This document shows, piece by piece, positions 42,654-54,137 of a stretch of DNA of 64,000 nucleotides. The stretch is taken from NCBI GenBank assembly GCA_012862575.1, contig BLSF01000028.1, positions 248,001 through 312,000 on the forward strand, written 5' to 3'. The notes below the pieces were generated by a model that was not told where the DNA came from, did not search any database, and saw only the letters and a list, made by a program, of their open reading frames with translations. The DNA comes from Parietichytrium sp. I65-24A. Lineage: Eukaryota > Sar > Bigyra > Thraustochytrida > Thraustochytriidae. The position numbers and the translations under genes were made by a program. How positions within the stretch are numbered: the first letter of the stretch is position 1; each line of letters begins with the position of its first letter.

Positions 42654-43721
42654 GGTCGATCGCACTATGCAGTGCTCGCCAACCAGCTCAACGCAACGAG
42701 TGCCAGAAGGTAAGCCACCACTTGCACGGTCGGAACTCCGTTTTCCGGTCCCTCACAACACGCAACGCTCTTCTCGACGAACACCACTTTTCTAAACTGC
42801 GAGCTGACCCACTACCTCAATCCAAGTCCCGATGTTAGTCACTCTCTATTCATCAAACGCATGTGCTTACAACTCTCCCGCACGTGCCGCCGCGTCGGCA
42901 CACCACACACTAAAGACGCTCCATCTTCGAGTCCTCGAGTACCGTTTCAAGCGCGAGGACAGCCAGTTTCAACCAACACCCAGCCTTCTGAACTGAAAAC
43001 TGAAAGAAAACGTCAAGTCCAGCAACTCCAACAACTTACACCTTTAGGAAACACGGCGGACCCGGCGTGCACTCCACTCAATGACGCTGCTCCACCTGTA
43101 CGCAGTACGCTCATCGTCCGCTTAGCGTACACTTCTATTCCTCTTACGAGTACACTTTCCTGTAACGCTTTTCAAGACCAGTGACTCCGAGGACCTTTGC
43201 TTTCCTTTCTTTCCTTCACCACTCTGCACTCCTACCGCACTACACTAAACGCGCCACTAGGCGCATTATTAGCTATCCACATAGACACCGAATAGAACTA
43301 CCATCCCACCCAAATCCCACACATACTATTACCCACACGATTCGGGGCACTACTAGCGTTTGGCGTATGAGAGCGTACCATTCGTAACCACCTCGCCTGG
43401 GGTGGGAGTAGGAGTCCTGGTATTTCAATCTCAAGAGCGTTTTTCGAGGGGGACGAGCGCTAGCGAGGGGGGTGCGGATGTTACGGGAAGCGGTACTGCG
43501 GACCGGTACTATTAAAGGAATAGGGTTTGTGGGGAAATTGCCGAGTCGAATGTTTAGTGTCCTCGGAAGAGGAAGAGGAAGGGGTGTGCTAATGCGCTTG
43601 AGATGGTTATTGGACGTTACAGTTAAAGTTAATGTTATTGATATTGCCACTGCGGACACTGCAGCTGCGGGGACTTGTGTGACTGACAGTCAGAGTTGTG
43701 GAGAAGCTGGACCGGGATTGA
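42654..43721. other. Divergent spacer LSM8 / SR140-like
   Basis: About 1.07 kb. The section 43210-43600 is rich in CTA/ACTA and TAG words. No gene or structured RNA is recognised. Confidence 0.5.
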
Positions 43722-45073
43722 ATGGAGGCCCGTCTGGCGCGAACGGAGAGACTGAAACGGCTAAGGGAGCTGGATGAGAATGATTTGGGAGGTCTTACAG
43801 AAGTTCGGTGCGTTTTGAAGGCGTTCGTTCTTGCTCTTGGTATGCCATTTTGATTCTGGCGGGTTTGACTGACACGGAAGGTGATGGATGCTCGGCTTAC
43901 CTCTACAGCGTGAGAAATGTTGACGAGAGCCAGACACGGGCGGAACTGAAAGACTATTTTGAGGTCTTTGGAGCCGTTCAGAAAGTCCGAATTTGCAAGC
44001 CAGGCCGAAAGAAATCTGTCATTATCACGTTCAAGCACGAGAAAGATGCTGCGAAACTTGCTGCTCTCAAATCCGTGAATTTGGATACCCGGGAGTTACA
44101 TGTGGAGCTCTTGCCAAAACGCTCCAGGTTGTCCGTTGGCCCGGGTCCCGTCGAAGGAGCCGAGATAGATATCGAAGAGGTTGAGGACTGCTTGCTTGAT
44201 TCCGAGAAAAGCGAGCTCGAGAACATGATGCTGACCGCTGATCTATCAAGGGCTTGCGTTGCCGAAGCCATGGCGTTTTGCTTGAGTAAATCGAAGTTCG
44301 CGGCTGAGTGTGCTGCAATAGTCACAAGCTCGATCGTGCACGCCAACACATTGTCCGCTCCACAAGCGGTGGCGAGACTGTATATCGTCTCTGATATTTT
44401 GCACAATACCAGTTCCCCGGTCCCTTTTGCGTCAAACTATCGAAGTGCGCTAGCGCGCAGTCTTCCCCAAATTTTCCACGCGCTTCTTCGAGCACGGCGC
44501 CAGAATAGCTTTCTCACCGGCAAAGCGCTGGATTGGAGGGTCGCTGATGTTCTCAAATCTTGGCGCTCAAGTATGATCTTTGGGTCGGAATTTCTTTTGG
44601 GTCTCGAAGCCACATTCCGCGGTGCGATTGAAGCGACGGACCTACACGCTGAAGGGATCGATCTCGCTAGGCTTGAAGAGGAATTTGAGGGCACAAGCCC
44701 TGAAGAAGTGCGAAAGTTTTGCCATGAAGCGGGGATCTATGCGACAGCTGGCGAGGAGCCGGAGAGCATCTTGAGGAAAATCGCAAAGTACCGCGAATTT
44801 GCCAAGCGAAACAATACAGTCATTTCCAAGTTTGGCAAACGCCCACCTCCTAGGCCTTCCAATGACGTATCCCAGAAAGTCGGCACCGAAGGCTGCTCTC
44901 TGCGGAACGACACGGCAATTACCGAAGAACAGCAGGATCGGATTCAAGGCGAGGCGGACTCGATTGACGGTGATCCGCTTCTCCCCACTGATGAAGTGTA
45001 TGACCCGGACTCTGCATCGATCGACGGAACGGTGATCTCTGAAAGCGAAATCCAGGCCGTGACAAACGAGTGA
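43722..45073 (+). CDS. SR140/U2SURP-like RRM-CID splicing factor (416 aa)
   Basis: Two exons (43722-43807, 43909-45073). The 101-nt intron starts GTGCGT and ends CTACAG; this acceptor is the one that keeps frame. The short first exon is Arg/Leu-rich (MEARLARTERLKRLREL). An RRM follows (about 27-100: VRVRNVDESQTRAELKDYFEVFG, quoted in part; RNP1 region KSVIITFKHE). Residues of about 130-275 form a CID related to SR140 (AEAMAFCLSKSKFAAECAAIV, in part; ARLYIVSDILHN). SR140 is a U2-snRNP-associated factor. The SURP domain normally between RRM and CID is absent here. The C-terminus is acidic rather than RS-rich. Confidence 0.8.
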
Positions 45074-45650
45074 CTTTCCTTCCCAGTGCTGTCAGTTCGC
45101 TTTTCCATTACTCGTGAACCTTACGAGTCGAAATGAAGTATTGAACCGCCTAGTAACTATATAGCGGAAAGTTTATGAAGATCCGTTGGAAAGGTGAGCA
45201 GCCAATTTCAGAAAGTATTCATCGTTACGAACTGGATAGCAGGCATAGAACAAGCATATGGCTGCCGTGTGGCTCGCCAAAGGAAAGTTCCAGTCCCGCA
45301 GAGGTTGCTCTAGCACCCGTATACATACACCTGGGTGAGTCAATACTTAGCAGGCCGCGGGGATCTGTTTCAGAGCAAGCACGTGCTGAGCATCCGACAC
45401 ACTCTGACGATCAATCCTCTTTGTCGGCTTTTCACCGAGACTCAGCTCTCAGGTGCGGAGCATTGTGGGTGCTGCGCAAAGAGCTCCAGAGCAACTTGAC
45501 TCGCTCGTCAATGGACGAGGGTTTAGGCGCCGAATTTGAATCTCTCTTCTGAACGCGGAACGCGGTACAACCTTGCTTGACAGTCTGTCAAGTCAAGTGC
45601 AAGCTGCTCAGCGGTCGTTGGCGCAAAGTTATCTTTTCTAGCTCCAAACG
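45074..45650. other. Spacer between SR140-like gene and low-complexity gene
   Basis: 577 bp. An ATG frame at 45175-45552 (125 codons) is open but shows no domain or compositional support, and it was left unannotated. Confidence 0.5.
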
Positions 45651-46415
45651 ATGCGCAAGGCAACCACAACATTTGAGAACCCGCTTGCGGCTCAGATGGA
45701 GAAGAGGCGGAGCTTGGAGCAGAAGAAAAAGAAGCACAACAATGTTATTACCGAGAAGGCGAAGCTTTTCGGCGGACGGGCGATTGAATCCCCGAAAGCG
45801 GGTGACAAGAATGCAGGGTTGCCACCGAGCGCCCCATTGCCGAGGTCAAAGTCGGCCCATGAGATGGCTTTGATGCAAAAGGTGAATGTCTTGAAGCAAG
45901 GGCCTTGCCTTGATAGTTCGAGTTTGCTTGGGCGAGGGTCACTCATGAAGAAGGGTAGCGCTTTAAGTGTCATGACGGCTACCACTGTTGAAGAAGAGAA
46001 GGACGAAGACGGCGATGAAGATTTGGAGAACACCTTGGAAGTGCCTTCCCAAAGCATTGACAAGAACTCGCAGAGCAAAGGTTTGTCAGAAACAGAGTCT
46101 GAGGTGATTCACAGCGAGCCCAAAGACTCGGAAGCAAGCAACGAGGTGGACGTTGGCACACTTGAGTCGAAGAGACCGGAGAACGAGTCGAAGATAGCAG
46201 ATTTGTCCAGCAAAGTAGTTGCGGAGAGCGAGTACGATTCCAGGCCCACAATAGAAAATAGTACATCCGCCCAAGTGATTGACAATGAGTCTCCGAAACC
46301 CGCACCAACTTTTCCGCCCTATCCATCAAACGTCGAAGCCACAGATCCCTCCTCTCGCGTCAATGTGAGACAAATGATACAAAGCATCGAGAAAAATCTG
46401 TCCAACACAAAATGA
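45651..46415 (+). CDS. Low-complexity acidic protein of unknown function (254 aa)
   Basis: A single-exon frame from ATG 45651. The N-terminal 60 residues are basic (MEKRRSLEQKKKKHNN). The middle has SAHEMALMQKVNVLKQGP. The rest is Glu/Ser-rich and probably disordered. The end, SSRVNVRQMIQSIEKNLSN, is predicted helical. Composition and codon use look coding. I recognise no family. Confidence 0.6.
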   Translation: MRKATTTFENPLAAQMEKRRSLEQKKKKHNNVITEKAKLFGGRAIESPKAGDKNAGLPPSAPLPRSKSAHEMALMQKVNVLKQGPCLDSSSLLGRGSLMKKGSALSVMTATTVEEEKDEDGDEDLENTLEVPSQSIDKNSQSKGLSETESEVIHSEPKDSEASNEVDVGTLESKRPENESKIADLSSKVVAESEYDSRPTIENSTSAQVIDNESPKPAPTFPPYPSNVEATDPSSRVNVRQMIQSIEKNLSNTK

Positions 46416-46540
46416 TAAAAATTTGACTTTTGTTGAATCCCAGCGACTTCATATCATGCGCAAAAGCTCCCAACTTGCTCTCTCGTAGACACAGTGCATG
46501 GCCTAGGAAATAAAATGGCATACAATACATCAAGGCTTCG

Positions 46541-48772
46541 TTATTTATTCTGTTTGTTACTGTATACAAAATCTTTCAAGCTCTTGGAGCGGCCGTAACC
46601 GTATTGGCGTACTTTTCCGGTTTTGGTGCCATACACAAAACCGTACCCCACGAGAGGGTGAAACAGAGCTATATTTACACCGCCTTCAACAGACAACACC
46701 ATATGACACTTCTCCAGCGTATTCTGCGCACCGATCTGGAAAATCGCAGCGACCCTTCTTCCTAGCTGGCCGCCTTGGGAATATCCAATCATAATCAATT
46801 CACCCGTGGGCGAATACTTGACAGACGATATTCCCCGTGCCGAGTCAGGGTCCAGAACCAACTCCTTATCGATTTGACCGGTTTGGCTGCCATCTAAGGA
46901 GACTTGAACAAGTTTATATACACCCATATCTTCAGAGTCATGGGAGAGGCGTAGAAACGCACTCTGCAACAACGATGCACTTGTTGCCGACCCATTCTGC
47001 GGCTGTCCCTCTTCCGAGCTTTGAGTATTCTGAGGCGGTGCGTGTGGCGGCGTCGTTCCTTCGCTGGATATCTGCCTGCGCTGCCACGCTCGTACTCGGG
47101 AGCGCAACGAGGGTAAAACCCTTGAGCCTTCAGCGCTACCTTGCACATTTCTCGGAGGCTGTACGCTGGGCTGCGTTCGACGAAATTTAGGGGGTGACTC
47201 GTCCGGACCTGCTTCCGGTGATGAACCACTCAGGTTGCTTCGCTCGTTGATGCTCGAATTAGCAAATGTTCCCGAGAGGTCGCCAGTGCTTCCCCAGCTA
47301 TCGCTCCTGTTGCCTTGACAGCTCCGTGAGTTGTTGACGCCAAAGCCCTCGCCGCTAACTTCTCCAAGATCGCGGGGCGCTAGATTCCCGGCGTTCGCTC
47401 GGGCACGCTCCGAAACAACGCCAAAATCTAGAGGAACCGGGCTTTCGGCAACTGCAGTGAGAGAGCGAAGCGCTCCATTCTGACGACGCTGATTTCCCTC
47501 ACCGCCCCCAACTGAGAAAGAACCGTGTGCAGGAGCAGGCAATCGCTCTGGCTGCATCCCTCGATCTACACTCAGCGCCCCAGCTGATGTCGGGCGCAAA
47601 GGAGGGGTAATTGGCAGACTAGCCAGTCCCTCACCTTGGTTATCTGCACGGCCGGGACGGGCATCGTACGATATAGCGCACATGTAAGCACCGCAAGGGG
47701 AGATGCCTATACCACCGTCATTGTACAAAACTCCGTGCCTCAGTATGAGTCTAGGGCGAGGAATCTTAATGATGTAAGAAGGGTTTTCATTCTGGTATCT
47801 CAGGTTGAGAGGCAGATGCCCCGAGCGAAACCAAAGCTCGACGAGTTCGGAGCTGGGGAACTCCCACGAAAGCAACAAGACTGTCATCTCATTCTTCCCG
47901 TTGATGGAGTGAATGGAGGTGGCGCTCTCAGGATTTGACTCGCCGGTAACGAGCCTCGTTCCGCAAGGTGTGAAGGCCACGCATCTGACATTCCTTGTTC
48001 TTGCGATGAATGGCTCTGGGACGGCCCCAGATGTGTTGTAGTCCCAAAGATACAGACTTCGGCCCGAAGCCAGCGCGAGCCATCGGCCCGAAGGATGGAA
48101 AGCAAGCGACACAATTTCGCTGCTCATTCTCGCATAGCTGATGGTTCTTTCTGTTTCCATGTCCCATACGCGCACCTCGAACCCAATGCAGCCAGATGCG
48201 AGCTTGTTGGAGTCTAAAGGGTGAAACTTGACAGTCCATGGGGTTCTTGGGTGCCCAATCAGCGAGCAGCGCAAGCAGCGCGTCTCGGTATCAAAGACCT
48301 TGACCGTGTGATCTCCACCATGCGTGGAGGCCACATACTGGCCGTTGTGGCTAAAAGCAACCGATATGGTGCTTCGAGTTTCGCTCATCGTGTCCAAGGT
48401 TTCTATTGCCCCTTGCTTCATCGTCGTCCTCTCCACCCACGTCTTAATCGCGCTATCCATTTGACAGCTCTTGGTGAACGGCCTGCGCAGCTGCCCGATG
48501 CACTCTCTATTTCGCAGTATCGTGTGCACGTTGACCACTTCCGCCGCATTCGCTCTCAGCAGCGCATTTCTCGCAAGTGACGCTCGCTTGAGCGCCGTCC
48601 ACGAACTGAACCTCTTTTGCGGTTTGGCGATCAGCCCTTTCAAATTGGAGTTTGACCTGATCATCACCTTGCACGTGCAGTTCCAACTGCTCGTACCATT
48701 CAGCACCGCAGCTCCGCACTGTGGGCATCTCACGTCCCCCCCTGGGTTTGACGGCGACCTCGGCCGCTTCAT
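46541..48772 (-). CDS. AMBRA1-like WD40 protein with N-terminal zinc ribbon (743 aa)
   Basis: A single exon. Residues 15-34 carry CPQCG...CTC, a small zinc-ribbon-like motif. WD repeats (about 130-330) resemble the N-terminal propeller of AMBRA1: FSHNGQYVASTHGGDHTVKV, SLIGHPRTPWTVKFHPLDSN, LASGCIGFEVRVWD, SLAFHPSGRWLALAS. A long Ser/Arg-rich disordered linker (about 380-630) separates a C-terminal block (SSVKYSPTGELIMIGYSQGG, FVYGTKTGKVRQYG) that would complete a split propeller, as in AMBRA1. AMBRA1 is a cullin-4-DDB1 substrate receptor acting in autophagy and cyclin D turnover. At 743 residues this form is shorter than the animal protein. Confidence 0.82.
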   Translation of the reverse strand: MKRPRSPSNPGGDVRCPQCGAAVLNGTSSWNCTCKVMIRSNSNLKGLIAKPQKRFSSWTALKRASLARNALLRANAAEVVNVHTILRNRECIGQLRRPFTKSCQMDSAIKTWVERTTMKQGAIETLDTMSETRSTISVAFSHNGQYVASTHGGDHTVKVFDTETRCLRCSLIGHPRTPWTVKFHPLDSNKLASGCIGFEVRVWDMETERTISYARMSSEIVSLAFHPSGRWLALASGRSLYLWDYNTSGAVPEPFIARTRNVRCVAFTPCGTRLVTGESNPESATSIHSINGKNEMTVLLLSWEFPSSELVELWFRSGHLPLNLRYQNENPSYIIKIPRPRLILRHGVLYNDGGIGISPCGAYMCAISYDARPGRADNQGEGLASLPITPPLRPTSAGALSVDRGMQPERLPAPAHGSFSVGGGEGNQRRQNGALRSLTAVAESPVPLDFGVVSERARANAGNLAPRDLGEVSGEGFGVNNSRSCQGNRSDSWGSTGDLSGTFANSSINERSNLSGSSPEAGPDESPPKFRRTQPSVQPPRNVQGSAEGSRVLPSLRSRVRAWQRRQISSEGTTPPHAPPQNTQSSEEGQPQNGSATSASLLQSAFLRLSHDSEDMGVYKLVQVSLDGSQTGQIDKELVLDPDSARGISSVKYSPTGELIMIGYSQGGQLGRRVAAIFQIGAQNTLEKCHMVLSVEGGVNIALFHPLVGYGFVYGTKTGKVRQYGYGRSKSLKDFVYSNKQNK

Positions 48773-50205
48773 CTCCGCTACGTTTCCTTACAATCTGCTC
48801 CTAGTCGACCTTTCACACCATGCGATAAAGCATCCCACCGACCCCAGCCTCGCCGAACTCGACGCACTTTCGCGCAAACTTGCTGCCACCACGAGCACGC
48901 AAGCCACAGGTCCTCTGCAGTCTCCAGCCGTTCGCGGAGACTAAGCAACACGTTCTGCAAGCCTACCCAAAGTCTGCACAACCTTTTCACGCCAGGAGCC
49001 CAGACTCCTGTATCTTGTTTCCTGTGTCCTGCGTCCTCTTCACTCTTCACTCTTCACTCCTCCGTCTCTTTCGTCTCTTGCGTCGCGACAAAGATTTCAC
49101 AAACGCTGGTCGCTGTACTCTGTACTCTGTACTCTGTACTCTGTGCTCTGTACTGTGAGGATCGATCGCTGTCTGCCAAAGATGCCAAAGCGAAAGGTGA
49201 AAGAAAGTGAGCACTGCAAAAGATTTTCACAAGTGCCAACTCTAAGTTACCATTACTATCGAGCGAGTGCATACTAGTACCGATTACAGCGCTCAGTATG
49301 AGTACTGACTGTGACTCAACTTGCGGGACCTGCTCCGAAACTGTCGATCTTTTGTTCGTGGTCGCCAGAGCTATGACTCACAGCACTTGGCGGGTCTCAC
49401 TGCCACATCCAGCTGCTTGATCAAGAATTAACAAAGACTCTGTGATTCAATCAAGCATTCAGAGAATAACAGAAATAGAAGAAGATAACAAGATCCGCAG
49501 AATCACAACTCTCACAGTGCAGAATTCAGATCCAAACGTTGCTACTCGCCACTTAAGCCTTTGGGGTAACAGTCCCATCTCTCGCTCAACTTCTCTCGTC
49601 TTCGCTTTCGATGTAAAGTAGCTACTACAAAAGCTAGCCCTCCTGTACTGCAATCTACCTCTACATTAAATTATGTTATGTGCCAGTAGGACTGGTGAGA
49701 TTAGTCTTATGTGGAGGTAGGTTTTGTTAGCAAAGTTGCCATGTCCAAGAAAAGCAAGATGGAGCGCGAATGCGAATACGCTCTGCACATCAATGTCAGC
49801 GGCTGAGCATGCGGAATGCGAATTCCAAAAGAGCGCTCCGGCGAACCCAAATGAATTCCGTTGTACAGCGCTGTTTCGCAGAGGTCTTGTCTTGTATTCG
49901 TGTTCTCGTGTTCTCGTGTCGGAACCAAGTTTGTCTGCGCGTGTCTGTGGAGGATGGGGCCGAGTCAGGTAGGCAGCACTTCTTTTCTGGTGTGGAAGAG
50001 GAGTTGTGCATGGGCCACGAAAGCTGCCTCGTGATAGCTCTGGAGGATGACGGAACCGAGATTGAACTCGGCTAAAGCGGGCGCTATAAAATGGCCTGCA
50101 TTGAGAGTATTGGAGGACCGATCAAAGTTGTTTTCTGGTGCTCGAAATTTTCATAATTCATCATATTGGTCAGAGCTGTAGTGTTCAAAAGATGGGAAAC
50201 GGGTT
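48773..50205. other. Spacer: AMBRA1-like promoter and 3' flank of membrane-protein gene
   Basis: Contains a TGTACTC tandem repeat (49114-49152), one copy of the recurring motif (49300-49317) and an AT-richer tract near 49590-49720. Open frames at 49700-50075 are unsupported. Confidence 0.5.
49114..49152. repeat. 7-bp tandem repeat TGTACTC
   Basis: Five to six units of TGTACTC with one G variant. Confidence 0.85.
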
Positions 50206-51650
50206 TTAAGACGCCAAAGGCTCGGCTACAGAGAGTCGAGCTGATCGTCGTGAGCCGACAGACTCTCGAGCCGACCGCACAGAAGATCGCCGATGTTCCG
50301 TTGAGGTAGCAGCCACGGAGGAACGCTTCGAGCTCGAAGAAAGCCTCTTCGAGTCACGACCGGAGGACCTTCGGCTTTCGCTCTTTTTTGCTTTTTTCAT
50401 CTTGAGCTTTATTTGCAACTCATCGGCAGCCTCTTTCGCGTCTCGGATGATCATGGCGAGGTTCGCAGCCGCGCCACTCAGAAATTGCTTTGTAAGTCTT
50501 GGCGAATCGGCCAGAATCTGTGTGAAAGTTTCAAATGCTACTTTCTGGGATGCCTGTGCTTTTTGGAAGCCTTCGACAAAGTCTTGCTGCATCTGTTCCA
50601 TGACAGCCTCAATGCTGTGCTGCTCTCGCTCCCAAACATCGGGGAAATACAGGAGAGGAGTGATCGTTGCTGTCACGGCAAGCAGGACCAAGTGTGCTTT
50701 AGCGCTGTGCCCAAGAAAAGACTCGACAAAGTAGAGGTTGGCAACAGCAAGTGGCATATAGACTAGGGAGGACAACAGAAAAACTGAGCGGAGCTTCTTG
50801 TGCTTGAATGAGCCGTATATCCAATGTCCTGGAATTGCAGTGCAGTTTCCTCTCGTTTCGGCGTCCGTGGGGTCGAAGTCAGCAAACTCTCCTGGCAGAG
50901 GAATTCTCAGCGTCGTGAGAAGATGAGTTCCCTTCTCCTCGTCCTTAATTACCCTCGCAATGTTGTAGTATGAACCACTCAGCGCCGACGGCACAAAGAG
51001 CCCAAACATGACGATTTCTGCAATTCTATGACGCTCGAAGAAAGAACCCTCCGTGGCACCAGGATGAGTCGCCGCCTCGCCGAGAATCCATAGCAAGTTG
51101 ATGAGGTGTTTCTTCGGTGCGTGCGCAAGTGATACAGCGTTAGAGCAAGGTGGGTGTTTTTCCGACTGTGGTGTGAATCAAGCCTTGGCAGAAACTTACG
51201 TGAGCAGATGAAGGCGACAGAGCGCTTCCGGTGTAATTGTGGTCTTTTCCAAGGAGTCTGCGAGGAAAAATGACCGTGAAGAAGCCGGTGTCAACGTTCA
51301 ACGCAAGGACGAGGGCGGTGTAGAGCATCCAGCGTCTTGGAGCTCCGAAGAGCAAGCCAGCTGTCAAGCCATCAAGCAAGCTGACCGCGAGGAACTCAAG
51401 GGTTGCAACAAACGACCAGCTGTAGTAATGCGAAGAGGCGAGGAAAAGAAAGAGGAACACGTGTGAGCCCACTGCGCTGGTTGTTCGCCCACTAAAGCCC
51501 AAACGATAAAACTTACTGGGTGAACTTGAGCGTCCACGCTCCGCCTTGCCACCCGTAAAAATAACGAATGTCGAGGTAAAGCGTCCATGCAGCCATGGCC
51601 GAGGCCACGGCCACAAACGCTACATGAACAAGATTTTCGACTCCAACCAT
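50206..51650 (-). CDS. Multipass membrane protein with basic Ser-rich tail (419 aa)
   Basis: Three exons (51517-51650, 51200-51419, 50206-51111). The introns are 97 and 88 nt with GTAAGT donors; the first acceptor follows a long pyrimidine tract (ACTACAG). All joins keep frame. The protein has about six hydrophobic segments: residues of about 5-30, 44-70, 75-95, 118-135, 150-170 and 218-265. A conserved-looking HWSFVATLEF stands in the second. The C-terminal 90 residues are Ser/Arg/Lys-rich (KKAKKSESRRSSGRDSKR), probably cytoplasmic and phosphorylated. The topology faintly resembles AIG1/FAR-17a proteins, but no decisive motif is seen. Function unknown. Confidence 0.72.
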
Positions 51651-53186
51651 CGCGCCAGTTGCCAGTTTGGGGACTGCCCCGACGCAACTCTTTCAAGCTT
51701 GTGGAAAGGAAAGATGCAAGGAAGGAAAGATCGAGTGTAAGCACACGGAGACAAAAAAGACACCCAAAGCTTTGGCTTCGGCACTAGAGACCATCGTGGC
51801 GAATTCACTGGCATCACCATGGCCACGTCAAGTGTGCACTTCGTTTCTGCATAGCATAGCAGAGCTTGGCAAAGCATGGCAAGTTGGCAAACCACCCACG
51901 ATCTGCAGTGCGTAACCAGCGCGATCTGCCAGTGCCGTGATAGAGACGGCCTCGGGCGACCTGGCGAGACTAGAATTTCTTTCTCGGCGACACCACTCAC
52001 TCACCCTCACGGTCAATAAGTTTTACTGACTGTCAAAGTCGTCGCACACGGTGTGCCGTGCTTGATTTGACACTTGGACACACACACACACCATCTCGTA
52101 AGCTCGATCACCTATTCATCATTCATCATCGATCATCGATCAGCAGCTACTGCCTGGTGCCCACGAGCATCGAGCCGCGAGATGAGCGCGTTGGCTCCAA
52201 ACTTTCACTCATTCGGCAGGTTATGCGACTCAGAGCTCCGGTCAGGGCGTCGCAGCGAATGCACTGCACGAGGTTGGCGCTGTGCGCGAGTTGCAATAGC
52301 TTTAGCGCTTGCTTGGACTGGCACAAACAAGATTATTGATTCCCACCGTTCCGTGTCCCACGCGTTCCCACCGTCCTTCTGATACATTGTCATTGTCATT
52401 GTCATTGTCATTGTCATTGTCATTGTCATTGTCATTGTCATTGTCATTGTCATTGTCATTGTCATTGGCCATGTCGTGTTGTGTCAGCGCAGATGCACGG
52501 ATGCAGACCTCTATCTCATTCATTCTCATTCACCGCTTTCAGGACTTTTAGGCTTGCGACGCGGTGACTGGCCTGGTAAAGTACCCACAGTCGCACGAAC
52601 CATCAAGGCCACAGTCCGATCCATTTCATTTGGTCCATTCATTCATTCATTCCAATTGATTGTTGATTGATAGATTGAATGTTGATAGGTGAATTGAACA
52701 AAGATGTCACTGAAACGACATGTTCATGAAACAACCACCGAAGCCGTCAAAGCATGTCAAAGCATGTCAAAGCCGTCGAAACGCACTTTGTCAGCGCTAT
52801 GAATGGCTCGCAGCAGCCACTAGCGAGAGCGAGACTTGCGTGTAATGAATGCATGCATAGAATGCATCACTGTCGCCATGTGACAGAGCACCAACCCAGC
52901 ACGCGGCGCTAGCTTGCGACTACGACGTCTGTGTCTCCACAGTCTCCATAGTCTCCATAGCTATAGTCTCCATGTATCTCCGTACGTGGTATGCAATTCA
53001 GGACTCGTCGGGGTTGTTCACAAATGAAGATACCTATTGCCACAACGCAGAGTATGCAAAGTACGCAGAGTAGCTTTCGCGAGAGAAGAGTGTATTCAGG
53101 CAAGAGGGAACGGCATCGCCATCTGTGCGGAGTGGAAGTGGTGAATCTGGCGCAAGGGACCTCTGGGACTGGGGAAGAAAGATAAG
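51651..53186. other. Divergent spacer membrane protein / carbonic anhydrase
   Basis: 1.5 kb with a long (CATTGT)n microsatellite and short ATTCATTC runs near 52635. No gene is supported. Confidence 0.5.
52385..52467. repeat. (CATTGT)n microsatellite, about 14 units
   Basis: A perfect hexanucleotide array of about 83 bp. It is open in all frames, which creates spurious Met-Thr and Asn-Asp repeat reading frames. Confidence 0.95.
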
Positions 53187-53882
53187 ATGTCCGTCGGGAT
53201 GGGGTTTGGACTGGGAAAGGGAGCGCTGAGAGCGGCTCTAAGACCTCGCGCACAACAGCGCGTGTGGGCGGCCTCCTCCGGGAGGAGATGGCTGCATAAA
53301 CACGAAGGACAGGTGCCTCCAACGCCACAGGCGGCGCTGGAGTTCTTGCGCGAGGGCAACGAGAGGTTTGTCTCGGGGAATGTGCTCTCTCCGAGCAGAA
53401 ATATTGACCGTGCAAAGTCATTCACGACCGGGCAGCAACCCTTCGCGGCGTTTCTGAGCTGCGCAGACTCGCGTGTACCTGTGGAGATTGTGTTTGACCA
53501 GGGATTTGGCGATATTTTTGTCACTCGTGTAGCAGGAAATTGCGTCACAACTGAGGTCATCGGCTCGCTGGAGTTCGGCTGCGCCGTTCTTGGAGCAAAG
53601 GTGCTTTACGTGCTTGGGCATTCTTCGTGCGGTGCCGTGACAGCTACAATGTCTGGAAACCCAGTGCCCGGAGTGATCAGCTCCTTGTATTATCACATCC
53701 GAAGAGCTTGCGATCGTGCGCACGGCGATGTCGAGCTCGCCGTGGAGGAAAATGTGCGCATTCAGATGGAAAAACTCATCATTTCTCCTGTGCTCGAGGA
53801 ACTCGTTCGCAAGGAGAAGTTGATAATCGTCGGAGGCGTCTATGACTTGGCAACCGGTACAGTGAGGGAGGTCAAGCGGTAG
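53187..53882 (+). CDS. Beta-class carbonic anhydrase, probably mitochondrial (231 aa)
   Basis: A single exon. Residues 1-38 are basic and amphipathic with no acids (ALRAALRPRAQQRVW), a typical mitochondrial presequence. The beta-CA zinc ligands are present: Cys92 in SCADSR, His145 and Cys148 in GHSSCGAV, and the Asp94-Arg96 dyad. The chain ends shortly after LIIVGGVYDLATG, the usual last strand, so it is a full-length short-form enzyme. It interconverts CO2 and bicarbonate, likely supplying bicarbonate for mitochondrial carboxylation or pH balance. Confidence 0.95.
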   Translation: MSVGMGFGLGKGALRAALRPRAQQRVWAASSGRRWLHKHEGQVPPTPQAALEFLREGNERFVSGNVLSPSRNIDRAKSFTTGQQPFAAFLSCADSRVPVEIVFDQGFGDIFVTRVAGNCVTTEVIGSLEFGCAVLGAKVLYVLGHSSCGAVTATMSGNPVPGVISSLYYHIRRACDRAHGDVELAVEENVRIQMEKLIISPVLEELVRKEKLIIVGGVYDLATGTVREVKR

Positions 53883-54137
53883 AACTGCACAGAGTTTATT
53901 ACTTTCTAGTTTTTGATAAGATTAACAGTTCAGTTCAGAGTTTTTTTCCAGTCAACAGCAGGTCACACTAGTTCTAGCATTTGTACAAGCGTCTTTTTTT
54001 CGTCTTCAAGTGTATATCACCACGCTGTCATCAACAAGTTCAAATTCAAGTTTCTCATTCATTCTCAGGTCGTTTCGCGCACGTGAGACACTGAGAACAT
54101 CTCTCTACAAACTAACACCACATGACAACGCTAAACT

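Noticed and set aside
45175-45552. 125-codon frame between two genes
   Set aside because: No domain, no bias and a weak start context; could be chance.
51472-51516. Alternative 25-nt intron in the multipass membrane gene
   Set aside because: An earlier TTTAG acceptor also keeps frame but gives an intron half the size of any other here. The acceptor at 51420, after a pyrimidine tract, is preferred.
52205-52551. Met-Thr and Asn-Asp repeat proteins
   Set aside because: Produced by the stop-free (CATTGT)n microsatellite; no gene structure around it.
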